A stretch of 32,000 bases of DNA, taken from an uncultured Pelagibacteraceae bacterium. Lineage in GTDB: Bacteria > Pseudomonadota > Alphaproteobacteria > Pelagibacterales > Pelagibacteraceae. The stretch lies in NCBI GenBank assembly GCA_902522225.1, contig CABYUS010000001.1, positions 1-32,000 of the forward strand, written 5' to 3'. Numbering within the stretch: the first letter of the stretch is position 1; every line of letters starts with the position of its first letter. The position numbers and the translations under genes are program-made. Below, in pieces: positions 17,060 through 25,499 of the stretch. A model generated the notes under the pieces. The model saw only the letters and a list, made by a program, of their open reading frames with translations. It searched no databases and was not told the origin of the DNA.

Positions 17060-18625
17060 ATGGTTAAAAAAAAAGTTTTTTATGCCGGTTGCAAAGAATT
17101 TTTTTATATTGATATAGCAAAAAAATTATTAAAAGAAAAAAATTTGGAACCAGTCTATTGGACTGCAAACATAAAACATAAAGAGAAAATTGTTAAAGAA
17201 TTTCCTGGTATAGTTTTTTTGGATAACTTTTATGCTGTAAGAGGATATGTTCCAGAAATACTCAAAAAAGAATATAATTTATTTAAATCTTCCTTGATTG
17301 ATTTAAAACTTTTAAAATTAAGAAAAATTTCAAGTTACATGTTGGAAAGATTCAATTGGAACAATAGCTTTGAAAAAAAAGAAAGATCTGATGTAATTGA
17401 TTTTCATATCAATTTTGCAGATTTCATTACAGAGAAATACAAACCAGAGATAGTAATTTTTCAAGAGGTTCCTCATTTTGTTTATGATTATATTTTATAT
17501 GAAATATGTAAAATAAAAAAAATAAAAACCTTAATTTTTGGTTTTACAAATATTTCTGGTTTTGCATATGTAATGAATAACATATGGCATACATCCAAAA
17601 AACTAAATTATAATTATAAAAAAAATTTAAATTTAAGCGATAAAGAAAATTTTAAGTTAGTTAGCTTTAATAAAGAATATTTAAGAATTAAAAATAAAGT
17701 AGAAACTGAACCTCCATCTGAATTATGGATTAAAAAAAAGATAGAACAAAATATTTCTACTCTTCAAATTTTACCAAAATTAAAAAAAATTTTTTTTAGT
17801 AATTTTAAAACTACTTTTGAAAATCTTGGTAAATTATTTAAAAAAAACTCTTTGACAAATGCATCAAATATGAAATTAAAAAATAAAAGTTTTAAAGAAT
17901 TCCCAAGCTATATTAAAATTTTTTTTAATATTAAAAAATCTGAAAAAAAAACTCTGAGGTTAAAAAAATATTATAATGAGATTTCAAATAAAGTCCCAAA
18001 TTTTAAAAACAACTATATAAATTTTTTTATTCATTACGAACCAGAAAGAACTATTTCTCCTCAAGCTGGATTGCTATATGATCAAATCAGTTTAATAGAT
18101 TACATATCGAAACAGATGCCAAAAGGATGGTATTTATATGTTAAAGAACATCCAAAAACTTTTAGCACTCATCATTTAATGAGAAATCAATATAGATCAA
18201 AATTAGACTATGATAAGCTTTTAAAAAATAAAAATATAATCTTTATAAATCAAAACTACCCTTCTTTAAATTTAATTAAAAATTCAAAAGCAAATATAAC
18301 AGGAAGTGGATCTGCTGGGTTAGAGTCTATCATTCATTTAAAGCCACTTATGAGTTTTGGCTATTCATGGACTAACCAATTTAATTATACTTTAAATATT
18401 AGAACCAAAAATAAATTAAAAAAAGCTATAAAATTGATTGAACAAAACAAAGTTAATTTTACTGAAAAAGATACTTTAATATTTTTAAAATCATTAGAAC
18501 AAAGCAGTTATAATATGTACTACACATCAGGTTTATTATATGAACTAAATGTTTCACTTGATCATAAACAAAATATTGAACAACTTACTAATTCAATAAT
18601 AGATTATTATGATAATTATTTTTAA
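17060..18625 (+). CDS. capsule-synthesis-type glycosyltransferase
   Basis: A 521-residue soluble protein related to the capsule-synthesis glycosyltransferases (the KpsC/KpsS-like Pfam Capsule_synth group). The recognisable part is C-terminal: IHYEPERTISPQAGLLYDQ near 324-342, YLYVKEHPKTF near 358-368, and a donor-site-like TGSGSAGLESI near 413-423 followed by LMSFGYSW. The N-terminal 300 residues are less conserved and probably form the acceptor domain. Known members move CMP-Kdo or other sugars, so with neuB and neuA in the same operon a CMP-nonulosonate transferase is an attractive but unproven reading. The partial gene at the right edge is a relative, sharing the Q/E-P-E-x-T-S-x-x-x-A-G and VKEHP motifs. 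It starts 5 bp after the SDR gene. Confidence 0.75.
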   Translation: MVKKKVFYAGCKEFFYIDIAKKLLKEKNLEPVYWTANIKHKEKIVKEFPGIVFLDNFYAVRGYVPEILKKEYNLFKSSLIDLKLLKLRKISSYMLERFNWNNSFEKKERSDVIDFHINFADFITEKYKPEIVIFQEVPHFVYDYILYEICKIKKIKTLIFGFTNISGFAYVMNNIWHTSKKLNYNYKKNLNLSDKENFKLVSFNKEYLRIKNKVETEPPSELWIKKKIEQNISTLQILPKLKKIFFSNFKTTFENLGKLFKKNSLTNASNMKLKNKSFKEFPSYIKIFFNIKKSEKKTLRLKKYYNEISNKVPNFKNNYINFFIHYEPERTISPQAGLLYDQISLIDYISKQMPKGWYLYVKEHPKTFSTHHLMRNQYRSKLDYDKLLKNKNIIFINQNYPSLNLIKNSKANITGSGSAGLESIIHLKPLMSFGYSWTNQFNYTLNIRTKNKLKKAIKLIEQNKVNFTEKDTLIFLKSLEQSSYNMYYTSGLLYELNVSLDHKQNIEQLTNSIIDYYDNYF

Positions 18626-18648
18626 AAAATTTTACAAAAAAATTTTCT

Positions 18649-20109
18649 ATGATCAATTCTTTTAAAAATTTTTTTTCATCAAAAGAAATTTTGATAATTT
18701 TATTATTTTCAATACTAGTAAAAATTCCAGATATTAATATTGCTCTTAGAGGAGACATTGAAACTTATATTTTAATGGGCGACTCTTATTTAAAGGGTGA
18801 ATTTCATAGATATTTTGATAATAAATCACAATTTGTTACCTCAATTTATGCCTCAATTTTGTATCTAAGTGGAAATGACTTAAGAGTTTTTCAACTTTAC
18901 GGAATAATTTTAATATTTATCTCAGGTTTTTTAATTGGAAAAGTTTTTAATAACAAAAAAAACTCTTTATTAGCTGCTATTACTTTTATTTTTTTTTCCA
19001 CCCTATTTAATGATGGAGGTAATTATATTATGACAGAGCACATAGTCATAATACCAATTTTAATATCATATTTAATTCTTATAAAAGAAAAGGTTTCTAA
19101 AATTGATTTTTTTGTAATTGGATTAATGCTTTCTTTGTCTTCTTTGATAAGACAAAACTTTTTAATATTGCATCTCGTCCTTACTTTATATCTACTAATT
19201 AAAATTAACAAAAATAATTTTTTGAATTTTATATTTTTTTGTTTTGGATCAGGTTTGATCTGGATTTTATTTTTAATTATTATTTATAATTTAAATGGAT
19301 TTGAATATTTAATTACAAATTACCTTCAACCAATAACCGATGAACCAGAAAAAGGTTATTTTTTTAATTTTTATAGGCTGATTTTATTTGGTTTGCACAT
19401 ACATAATTTTAATTTATACAATTATGACAATATAAAAATAATTAATTCATTATTTTTTTATACATCTTCATTTGTATTTTTTTTAATAAACCTAAAAATT
19501 TTAATTAAAAAGAATAATATTTTATTAATTTACTTATTTTCTATATCTCTTGGCATTTTTTTTACTGGTTCTTTTAGTACTCACTATTTGATACAAATAA
19601 TGCCATTTTTAACAATTTTGATTTTTCAATTTTTGCCTAATAAAAAATTTGTAAAAAAATTAATCAAGATTAATATTATTTTTTTTATTATTGTTTTGGT
19701 TGTAGATTATAATTCACACTTTATTAAAAAAACAAAAGGTACCTATCAAGATTTTATTAATTTAACAAACTGGATAAATAATAATTTAGACCCTGCTGAA
19801 AATATATATTTGTATAGGGGTCATTCCGCTTATATCAAAATTAAGCAAGAGCCACTTACAAAACATGCGCACCCTCCTAATATTTTTAAAAGTAAATATT
19901 TGAAATATATTAATAAAGATAAAAATTATACTCCAAATAAAGAATGGAAAAATATTTTAAAATACAAACCTAAAGCTATAGTTCTTTATACTACAGATGA
20001 TTTTGATAATTTTTTAATGAATGTAGATGATATTGACTTTTCTAAAAATATTAACTTGGAAGAAAATACTACTTTAATTGGAATATATAAAATTTTAAAA
20101 ATTGATTGA
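18649..20109 (+). CDS. GT-C membrane glycosyltransferase (ArnT/GT39-like)
   Basis: A 486-residue polytopic inner-membrane protein with roughly ten to eleven hydrophobic helices, then a soluble C-terminal domain of about 130 residues. The first extracytoplasmic loop carries LRGDIETYILMGDSYLKGEF near residues 32-51, the place and form of the acidic active-site motif of ArnT- and PMT-like GT-C enzymes, which use polyprenyl-phosphate sugars outside the cytoplasmic membrane. The C-terminal part has YLYRGHSAY and ends in a basic and acidic tail. It begins 23 bp after the capsule-type gene. It probably adds a side-chain sugar to the glycan after flipping; the donor is unknown and sequence similarity within GT-C is low. 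Confidence 0.7.
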   Translation: MINSFKNFFSSKEILIILLFSILVKIPDINIALRGDIETYILMGDSYLKGEFHRYFDNKSQFVTSIYASILYLSGNDLRVFQLYGIILIFISGFLIGKVFNNKKNSLLAAITFIFFSTLFNDGGNYIMTEHIVIIPILISYLILIKEKVSKIDFFVIGLMLSLSSLIRQNFLILHLVLTLYLLIKINKNNFLNFIFFCFGSGLIWILFLIIIYNLNGFEYLITNYLQPITDEPEKGYFFNFYRLILFGLHIHNFNLYNYDNIKIINSLFFYTSSFVFFLINLKILIKKNNILLIYLFSISLGIFFTGSFSTHYLIQIMPFLTILIFQFLPNKKFVKKLIKINIIFFIIVLVVDYNSHFIKKTKGTYQDFINLTNWINNNLDPAENIYLYRGHSAYIKIKQEPLTKHAHPPNIFKSKYLKYINKDKNYTPNKEWKNILKYKPKAIVLYTTDDFDNFLMNVDDIDFSKNINLEENTTLIGIYKILKID

Positions 20110-20164
20110 CTATTTTAAATAGTAAACTTAAATTTATAGTAATAACTTTGATAATATTAATTTA

Positions 20165-21100
20165 ATGCTTAATACTTTTAGATCTTTTCTAATTAATAAA
20201 ATAATAAATAGAATAAGATATTTACGCTATACTACAAATTATATTTCAATTAATGAGAATAATTTGAATAAAATTAAACATATTTCCAGAACCTTAAATA
20301 AAAAAGAATTAATCGCAAGAACAGAAAATAACAAAATAAATACTTTTTCAAATTACTTTAGTATTAAATTTAAAGAATTCACAACTTTGGGCTATACAAT
20401 ATTTTCTGTTGAAGAATTAAAAAAAATACCCGAATATAACCAAGCATTTAGATTTTTTGATAATAATTTTTCTAGCCTAGAGCTTTCTAAGCTAAGATAT
20501 AATAATATTTTTCATATATTAGAACTTAATCTTCAAGATAATAACTTAAGAAAATTTATTAATATTTTTATTCCTTTTGTTTCAAATTATTTAAATATTT
20601 TGCCAGTAGTAACAACAGCTAGTTTGTGGCACTCTTTGCCCAATAAGAATCAAAATTATATTGGAAGTCAACTTCCTCACTTTGATCCCGAAGACTCTAA
20701 ACAAGTAAAAATTTTTTTAGCTTTGGGTGACATCAACAAATCAAATGGAGTATTGAATGTATACAAAAAGAATGAATCTATTGATATTAAAAAAATTCTA
20801 AATAATAATAAAATAGAGGTTAACAAAAAGATTCCTGAAAGCTATTTTAAAAATTATAATCCAACTGAATTAAATTTAAATAAAGGAGATGTGGCTATAG
20901 TAGATACTTTTGCATGTTACCATTTTGGTGGACGGGTTAAAGAAAATTTTAGAAAACAAATAACTATACTTTTAAATGATCCATTTTGTTCTATCTATCC
21001 TTTGTTTAGATCATTTGATAAAAAAAGAGATTTGATATGGGATTTTGCACCTCTATCATATGACAGAGTAAAGAAATCTAGAAAGTTTAAAATTTTTTAA
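20165..21100 (+). CDS. PhyH-type Fe(II)/2-oxoglutarate-dependent oxygenase
   Basis: A 311-residue cytoplasmic protein that fits the phytanoyl-CoA-dioxygenase-like (PhyH) fold. The metal-binding H-x-D is HFD at 172-174 in SQLPHFDPEDSKQVKIFLAL, with the usual strand following. The distal His is H253 in GDVAIVDTFACYHFGGRV, where GDV precedes the His-bearing strand as in PhyH proteins, and Arg 257 or 263 could bind the 2-oxoglutarate carboxylate. The N-terminal 130 residues show no motif I recognise. PhyH relatives hydroxylate or epimerise small molecules, and some modify sugars or lipids in surface-glycan operons; the substrate here is unknown. It lies 55 bp after the GT-C gene; a short palindrome at 20110-20122 follows that gene's stop. 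Confidence 0.72.
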   Translation: MLNTFRSFLINKIINRIRYLRYTTNYISINENNLNKIKHISRTLNKKELIARTENNKINTFSNYFSIKFKEFTTLGYTIFSVEELKKIPEYNQAFRFFDNNFSSLELSKLRYNNIFHILELNLQDNNLRKFINIFIPFVSNYLNILPVVTTASLWHSLPNKNQNYIGSQLPHFDPEDSKQVKIFLALGDINKSNGVLNVYKKNESIDIKKILNNNKIEVNKKIPESYFKNYNPTELNLNKGDVAIVDTFACYHFGGRVKENFRKQITILLNDPFCSIYPLFRSFDKKRDLIWDFAPLSYDRVKKSRKFKIF

Positions 21101-21179
21101 TTATTAAATATTAATGAACCTCATGTTGTTTATATTGTAGTCATTTATACATTTATGTGTATATTTGAAGAGTAAATTT
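21101..21179. other. short spacer with a 6-bp inverted repeat
   Basis: This spacer, unusually long for block D, follows the PhyH-type gene. It contains the inverted repeat TATACA-(6 bp)-TGTATA at 21146-21163, ending 16 bp before the ATG of the next gene. No T tract follows, so it is not an obvious terminator. It could be a weak operator or chance in A+T-rich DNA. Confidence 0.25.
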
Positions 21180-21890
21180 ATGTCTAAAGTTGGAAACAAT
21201 ATTAAAATTAAAAAAGGCAAATGGAATTTTTCATCAAAAAAATTAGTACAAAATTTTGACAATCATGTTTTAAATTCTGTGCCATTATATAAAGAAGGGC
21301 ACGAAATAATTACACATTTATCAGATTTTTTTTTAAAAGAAAATTCGATATGTTACGATATTGGGTGTTCTACGGGAGAATTATTGAATAAGATAGATAA
21401 AAACTTAAATTTTAAAAGTAATCGTTATTTTGGAATAGATAATGAAAAAGAGATGATTTCATTTGCAAAAAAGAAATATAAAAAAAAGAATATCAAATTT
21501 ATTCATGGAGATATTTCAAAAGTTAAATTTAAAAAATGTGATTTAATAATTTCTTACTATACATTGCAATTTCTAAAGCCAAAAAATAGATCTGAAGTTA
21601 TTAAAAAAATCTATAATTCTCTTAATTGGGGGGGTGGTTTTATATTTTTTGAGAAAGTAAGAGCTCCAGATGCAAGATTTCAGGATTTGATGTTGAAAAT
21701 TTATGATGAATTTAAAATTAAAAGAGGCTTTAAACTTAATGAGATAGCTGCAAAAACAAGAAGTTTATATGGGGTTCTTGAGCCATTTTCTACTGAAGGT
21801 AATAAAAGGATACTAAAAGTTGCTGGATTTAAAGATATAATGACTATTTCAAAATATATATGCTTTGAAGGTTTTTTGGCAATAAAATAA
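21180..21890 (+). CDS. CmoA-like class I SAM methyltransferase
   Basis: A 236-residue protein that looks most like CmoA, the enzyme making carboxy-SAM from SAM and prephenate. Shared features with remembered E. coli CmoA are CYDIGCSTGE (YDLGCSLGA) near 58-67, GIDNEKEMI (AIDNSPAMI), HGDISKV (EGDIRDI), YYTLQFLKPKNR (NFTLQFLEPSER) near 126-137, and the FEK...LMLKIYDEFKIKRGF segment (SEK...LLFNMHHDFKRANGY). In an ungapped comparison the CmoA Arg that holds the carboxylate (R199) falls on Thr, with an Arg one position later, so carboxy-SAM chemistry is uncertain. The frame is open from a TTG at 21165, but I prefer the ATG at 21180. It lies between an oxygenase and an asparagine synthase, so a sugar-modifying role is more likely than tRNA modification. 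Confidence 0.72.
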   Translation: MSKVGNNIKIKKGKWNFSSKKLVQNFDNHVLNSVPLYKEGHEIITHLSDFFLKENSICYDIGCSTGELLNKIDKNLNFKSNRYFGIDNEKEMISFAKKKYKKKNIKFIHGDISKVKFKKCDLIISYYTLQFLKPKNRSEVIKKIYNSLNWGGGFIFFEKVRAPDARFQDLMLKIYDEFKIKRGFKLNEIAAKTRSLYGVLEPFSTEGNKRILKVAGFKDIMTISKYICFEGFLAIK

Positions 21891-21900
21891 TCAAATCTAT

Positions 21901-23748
21901 ATGTGTGGTATTTTTTGTATTGTTGGAAAAAATTCTAAAGAATTAAACATAAAAAAAATTTTAGATGTTCAACAACACAGAGGTCCAGATTTTTCAAATT
22001 ATATCAGTATTAATGATTTAGTATTAGGTTCAAATAGACTAAAAATAATCGATTTATCAGATGATGCCAATATGCCTCTTAATCATGGACCGATTAATAT
22101 TGTTTTTAACGGTTTTATTTCAAATTTTAAAACTTTAAGAAAAGAAATGATGAACAGTGGAATAAAATTTAAAACTAACTGTGATACAGAAGTTTTGGCT
22201 GCAATGCTTCATGTTTATCCATATGATTTGTGTCTCAGTAAACTTGAAGGAATGTGGGCTTTTGTTGCCTTTGATAAAATCAAAAATAAATTAATAATAT
22301 CTCGTGATGATTTTGGTATTAAACCTCTTTTTTATTATCAAGACGCAAATAATTTAATTTTAGCCTCCGAAATAAATACACTAAAATCATTTTTAGATTT
22401 AAAAATTAATTATCAAAATTTAGGAAAGTATTTTTTCGCAAATTCATTTAATTCAGATTATGTCGGTGTGAAAAATACTTTCTTTAAAAATATAAATAGT
22501 TTTCCAGCTAAAAGTTATTCTATTATTGAGTTAAGTAAAAAAAAAAATATTAGCAGCTTTATTAAAATTGAGAGAAATTATCAAAATAAAAAAATTGATG
22601 ACAAAGGTTTTTTAAATTTAATTGATAATAAATTTAATGAATATGGTATTTCTGATGTTAAAAAATGTATCCCTTTATCGGCTGGGATTGATAGCAATAT
22701 AATTAATTATTATTACAAAAATCATTCAAACACATATGCATATTCTATAGAAGATAATGACGAATTATCAAAATCTAATGAAGGTGATCTAATTAAAAAG
22801 TTTACAAGTAAATTAAGTATTCCACATGAATTTATAAATCTAGAAAAAATTGTTTCATTTAATTTCTTTGAAAAAATTGTTCAAAAATTTAACTCTCCAA
22901 TATCGTCACCTGTGTTAGTAAATGCAGCTGCACTTAGATATCACGCCAATCAAAGAGGTGTAAAAGTTTTGTATTCTGGACATGGAGGAGATGAATTATT
23001 TGGAGGCTATATGCAACAGTATATTTTCTTGTTAAAATATTTTTTAAAACAAAAAAAATTTTCTAAAGCCCTTAATTTATTTTTAAATGGTGGATATGTA
23101 TGTTCTCATAATAGAGATTATAATCAGTCTTTTATTTCATATTTAAAAGGTATAAGGAATATAGTTAATATTTTAAAGTCTAATAGTTATTTTAAAAATA
23201 GCGAAAATTTTGAAAATCAAAAATTTTTTAGCCATAACTTTAATTTTAAAAAAGATAATGATTTGAGTTTAAATAATCCATGGGAGTACAATCTTCACCT
23301 TATTGAAAATATTAGAATGCCGTATTGGTTAAGCTCTGATGATCATATAAGTTCAATGTATTCAATTGAGAATAGAGTCCCATTTTTAAACCAAGAAATA
23401 GTAAGTGCTTCAGAAAATTTTTACATTGAAAATTCATTCAAGAAATTGTCATCTAAATTTTACTTGAGAAAAAACTTCAGTGATAAACTGAATAAAGAAA
23501 TTTTAAAAAATAAAATTAAGTTAAATCAACCTGGTTCTTTTGATAAATTTATTTTCGAAAAATTTTATGATGAAAGTATGGAAATATTTAAAAACACAAC
23601 TTTTTTTACTAAAAATATAGTCTCAGAATTTGAAAAAAGCAGAAAATTTTATGATGATTATAAAAAAGGTTATGTAAAAAAAAATAGAACTAATTCGTCT
23701 TTTTTATTTAAAGCGTTATCGTTTGAAATCTTTTTAAAATCTATATAA
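21901..23748 (+). CDS. asnB: asparagine synthase (glutamine-hydrolysing) family amidotransferase
   Basis: A 615-residue AsnB-type enzyme that activates a carboxylate with ATP and amidates it with ammonia. Met-Cys2-Gly gives the glutaminase nucleophile, followed by HRGPD near 27-31, CDTEVLA, GMWAFVAFD and SRDDFGIKPLFYY. The synthetase domain has the PP-loop LSAGIDSNI near 258-266 (usually SGGxDS) and SGHGGDELFGGY near 360. The glutamine-site motif normally written NGEIYN reads NGFISN here, replacing a Glu that contacts glutamine in E. coli AsnB. In polysaccharide operons such enzymes amidate uronic or ulosonic acids, which suits an operon with neuB and neuA, rather than making free asparagine. 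It starts 10 bp after the CmoA-like gene. Confidence 0.85.
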   Translation: MCGIFCIVGKNSKELNIKKILDVQQHRGPDFSNYISINDLVLGSNRLKIIDLSDDANMPLNHGPINIVFNGFISNFKTLRKEMMNSGIKFKTNCDTEVLAAMLHVYPYDLCLSKLEGMWAFVAFDKIKNKLIISRDDFGIKPLFYYQDANNLILASEINTLKSFLDLKINYQNLGKYFFANSFNSDYVGVKNTFFKNINSFPAKSYSIIELSKKKNISSFIKIERNYQNKKIDDKGFLNLIDNKFNEYGISDVKKCIPLSAGIDSNIINYYYKNHSNTYAYSIEDNDELSKSNEGDLIKKFTSKLSIPHEFINLEKIVSFNFFEKIVQKFNSPISSPVLVNAAALRYHANQRGVKVLYSGHGGDELFGGYMQQYIFLLKYFLKQKKFSKALNLFLNGGYVCSHNRDYNQSFISYLKGIRNIVNILKSNSYFKNSENFENQKFFSHNFNFKKDNDLSLNNPWEYNLHLIENIRMPYWLSSDDHISSMYSIENRVPFLNQEIVSASENFYIENSFKKLSSKFYLRKNFSDKLNKEILKNKIKLNQPGSFDKFIFEKFYDESMEIFKNTTFFTKNIVSEFEKSRKFYDDYKKGYVKKNRTNSSFLFKALSFEIFLKSI

Positions 23749-23764
23749 GGTAAAATTAAATCCC

Positions 23765-24826
23765 ATGAATTATTTTAAAATAAATCTTAAAAGTAAAAAA
23801 AATTTATTAACATTAAAAAATAAGTTTGATGGAAACTTAATATTTGGAAGTAAAGAATTTCATAAAAAAACTTATAGAACTGGGAAAGGTCCTTCAAATG
23901 GAAAGATGGTAAAAGAACTAAAAAAAATAGTTGAAAAAAAAGATCAAAATAAAAGAATTGAAAAATACTGGGAAAAAATTAATAAATGTCCTGTTTGTAA
24001 TTCGAAAAATAAAAAGTTATTTCTTAAAAGATTTTGTTTAGAAATAATAGAATGCCAAAATTGTAAGCTTGGTTATTTATCACCGAGGGTAAAATTTTCA
24101 ACTGCTGTTAAATTATACTCTAATGAAAAAACTAATGTACCTATATATTCATCTTCAGCAAATATTAAGATGGATAAGATTAAATACAAATATGGACTTA
24201 GCATAATTCAGAAATTAGGATCAGCAAATAAAAGATGCTTGGACCTTGGGACTGGAAGGGGAATATTTTTAGAAGTAGCTAAAAAACTTGGGTGGAAACA
24301 ATGTTACGGAATTGATGTAAATAAAAATTGGAAAAATTTTTTTAAAGAAAAAAATGGTATTAGCTTAATAAATTCTGAATGGGAAAATATAAATAAAATT
24401 AAAATAAAACAAAAATTTGATTTAATTAGTATGTGGGATGCATTTGAACATACTTACGATATAAATTATTTAATGAAATTCATTAATAAAAATCTATCTG
24501 AAAAGGGATACTTTATGATACTGGTTCCAAATTTTCACTCATTAGCAACAAAAATAATTAAAAACATAAGTCCAACTTTTGCTTGGAAACATACTCTTTA
24601 CTTCAGTAAATCTAGCTTAGATTATTGGGCAAAAAAGTATGGTTTTAAAGAAATTTTTTTTGAAACAGTTATCTCAGAAATTGAAAACATTAAAAGTTCT
24701 TTATCAAATAAATGGCCATATGATGGATATGGTGATCCTGAAAATAAATTTAGTTTTATAACTCCTGAAATCATACACAACAATTTACTAGGAAGTAGAA
24801 TACTTGCAATTTATAAAAAGAAATAA
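23765..24826 (+). CDS. SAM-dependent methyltransferase with N-terminal zinc ribbon
   Basis: A 353-residue protein. Residues 1-70 are lysine-rich without motifs I recognise. A zinc ribbon follows, with CPVC near 75-78 and ECQNCKLGYLSPR near 96-108. The methyltransferase domain has the SAM loop RCLDLGTGRGIFLEVAKKLG near 158-177, GIDVNKN near 184 and DAFEHTYD near 225. This zinc-ribbon plus Methyltransf_23-type build is common in nucleotide-sugar and surface-glycan operons and is related in outline to sugar C-methyltransferases, which also carry an N-terminal Cys cluster. It begins 16 bp after asnB and ends 1 bp before the neuA ATG. The methylated atom is unknown. Confidence 0.82.
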   Translation: MNYFKINLKSKKNLLTLKNKFDGNLIFGSKEFHKKTYRTGKGPSNGKMVKELKKIVEKKDQNKRIEKYWEKINKCPVCNSKNKKLFLKRFCLEIIECQNCKLGYLSPRVKFSTAVKLYSNEKTNVPIYSSSANIKMDKIKYKYGLSIIQKLGSANKRCLDLGTGRGIFLEVAKKLGWKQCYGIDVNKNWKNFFKEKNGISLINSEWENINKIKIKQKFDLISMWDAFEHTYDINYLMKFINKNLSEKGYFMILVPNFHSLATKIIKNISPTFAWKHTLYFSKSSLDYWAKKYGFKEIFFETVISEIENIKSSLSNKWPYDGYGDPENKFSFITPEIIHNNLLGSRILAIYKKK

Positions 24827-24827
24827 A

Positions 24828-25499
24828 ATGATAAAAAAAAAATATTTATTTATAATACCAGCAAGAAAAGGCTCAACAAGAATAAAAAATAAAAATATAA
24901 AATATATCAACAATAAACCTTTGATATATTGGACATTAAAAAATCTATATAATTTTAAAAAAAAATATGAAATTATTATCTCAACAAACGATCAAAAAAT
25001 AAAAAAAATTGCAAAAAATTTAAAATTTGAAGTACCATTTTTAAGACCAAAAAAGCTTGCTACAAAATCATCAAAAATTATCCATACTATAAAGCATGCG
25101 ATTAGATATTATGAGAAGAAAGAAATTTATTTTGAAAATATTTGCTTACTACAAGTTACCTCGCCCTTGAGAAATTCAGAAGATATTAAAAAATGCATAA
25201 AAATATTTGAAAAAAATAATTCTGATAGTTTAATAACAGTATTTGATCTATTCAAAACTTACAAAAAGAAGCTATTTTATATGAAATATAAAAATAAAAT
25301 TAAAACACATTATAATAAAATTAAAAATAAACTATATGTAATGAATGGCCCCGCAATTTTAATTACTAAGACAAATTGTATTATGAAAAATAAACTATAT
25401 GGAAAAAATATATCATATTATGAAATGCCATATTATCGATCATTTGATATAAATGTTTATGAAGATTTAAAAATATGTGAGGTATTAAATGAAAGTTAA
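24828..25499 (+). CDS. neuA: CMP-nonulosonate synthetase (NeuA-like)
   Basis: Activates a nonulosonic acid with CTP to give the CMP-sugar used by glycosyltransferases. The 223-residue protein has the CTP-binding motif IPARKGSTRIKNKN near 9-22, ATKSSKI near 75, LLQVTSPLRNSEDI near 106-119, MNGPAILIT near 172 and a C-terminal SFDINVYEDL, matching the family's D-I-x-x-x-x-D-L. The frame extends upstream to a TTG at 24804, but the ATG at 24828, one base after the previous stop, gives the normal family N-terminus and is preferred. Its end overlaps the next methyltransferase gene by 11 bp. It is the only cytidylyltransferase of this type in the window, so it may serve both NeuB enzymes. Sialic, legionaminic and related acids cannot be told apart. 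Confidence 0.9.
   Translation: MIKKKYLFIIPARKGSTRIKNKNIKYINNKPLIYWTLKNLYNFKKKYEIIISTNDQKIKKIAKNLKFEVPFLRPKKLATKSSKIIHTIKHAIRYYEKKEIYFENICLLQVTSPLRNSEDIKKCIKIFEKNNSDSLITVFDLFKTYKKKLFYMKYKNKIKTHYNKIKNKLYVMNGPAILITKTNCIMKNKLYGKNISYYEMPYYRSFDINVYEDLKICEVLNES

Noticed and set aside
20110-20122. Palindrome CTATTT-T-AAATAG after the GT-C gene, as a terminator
   Set aside because: A 1-base loop cannot form a normal hairpin, there is no G+C in the stem core and no T tract; it is probably compositional.
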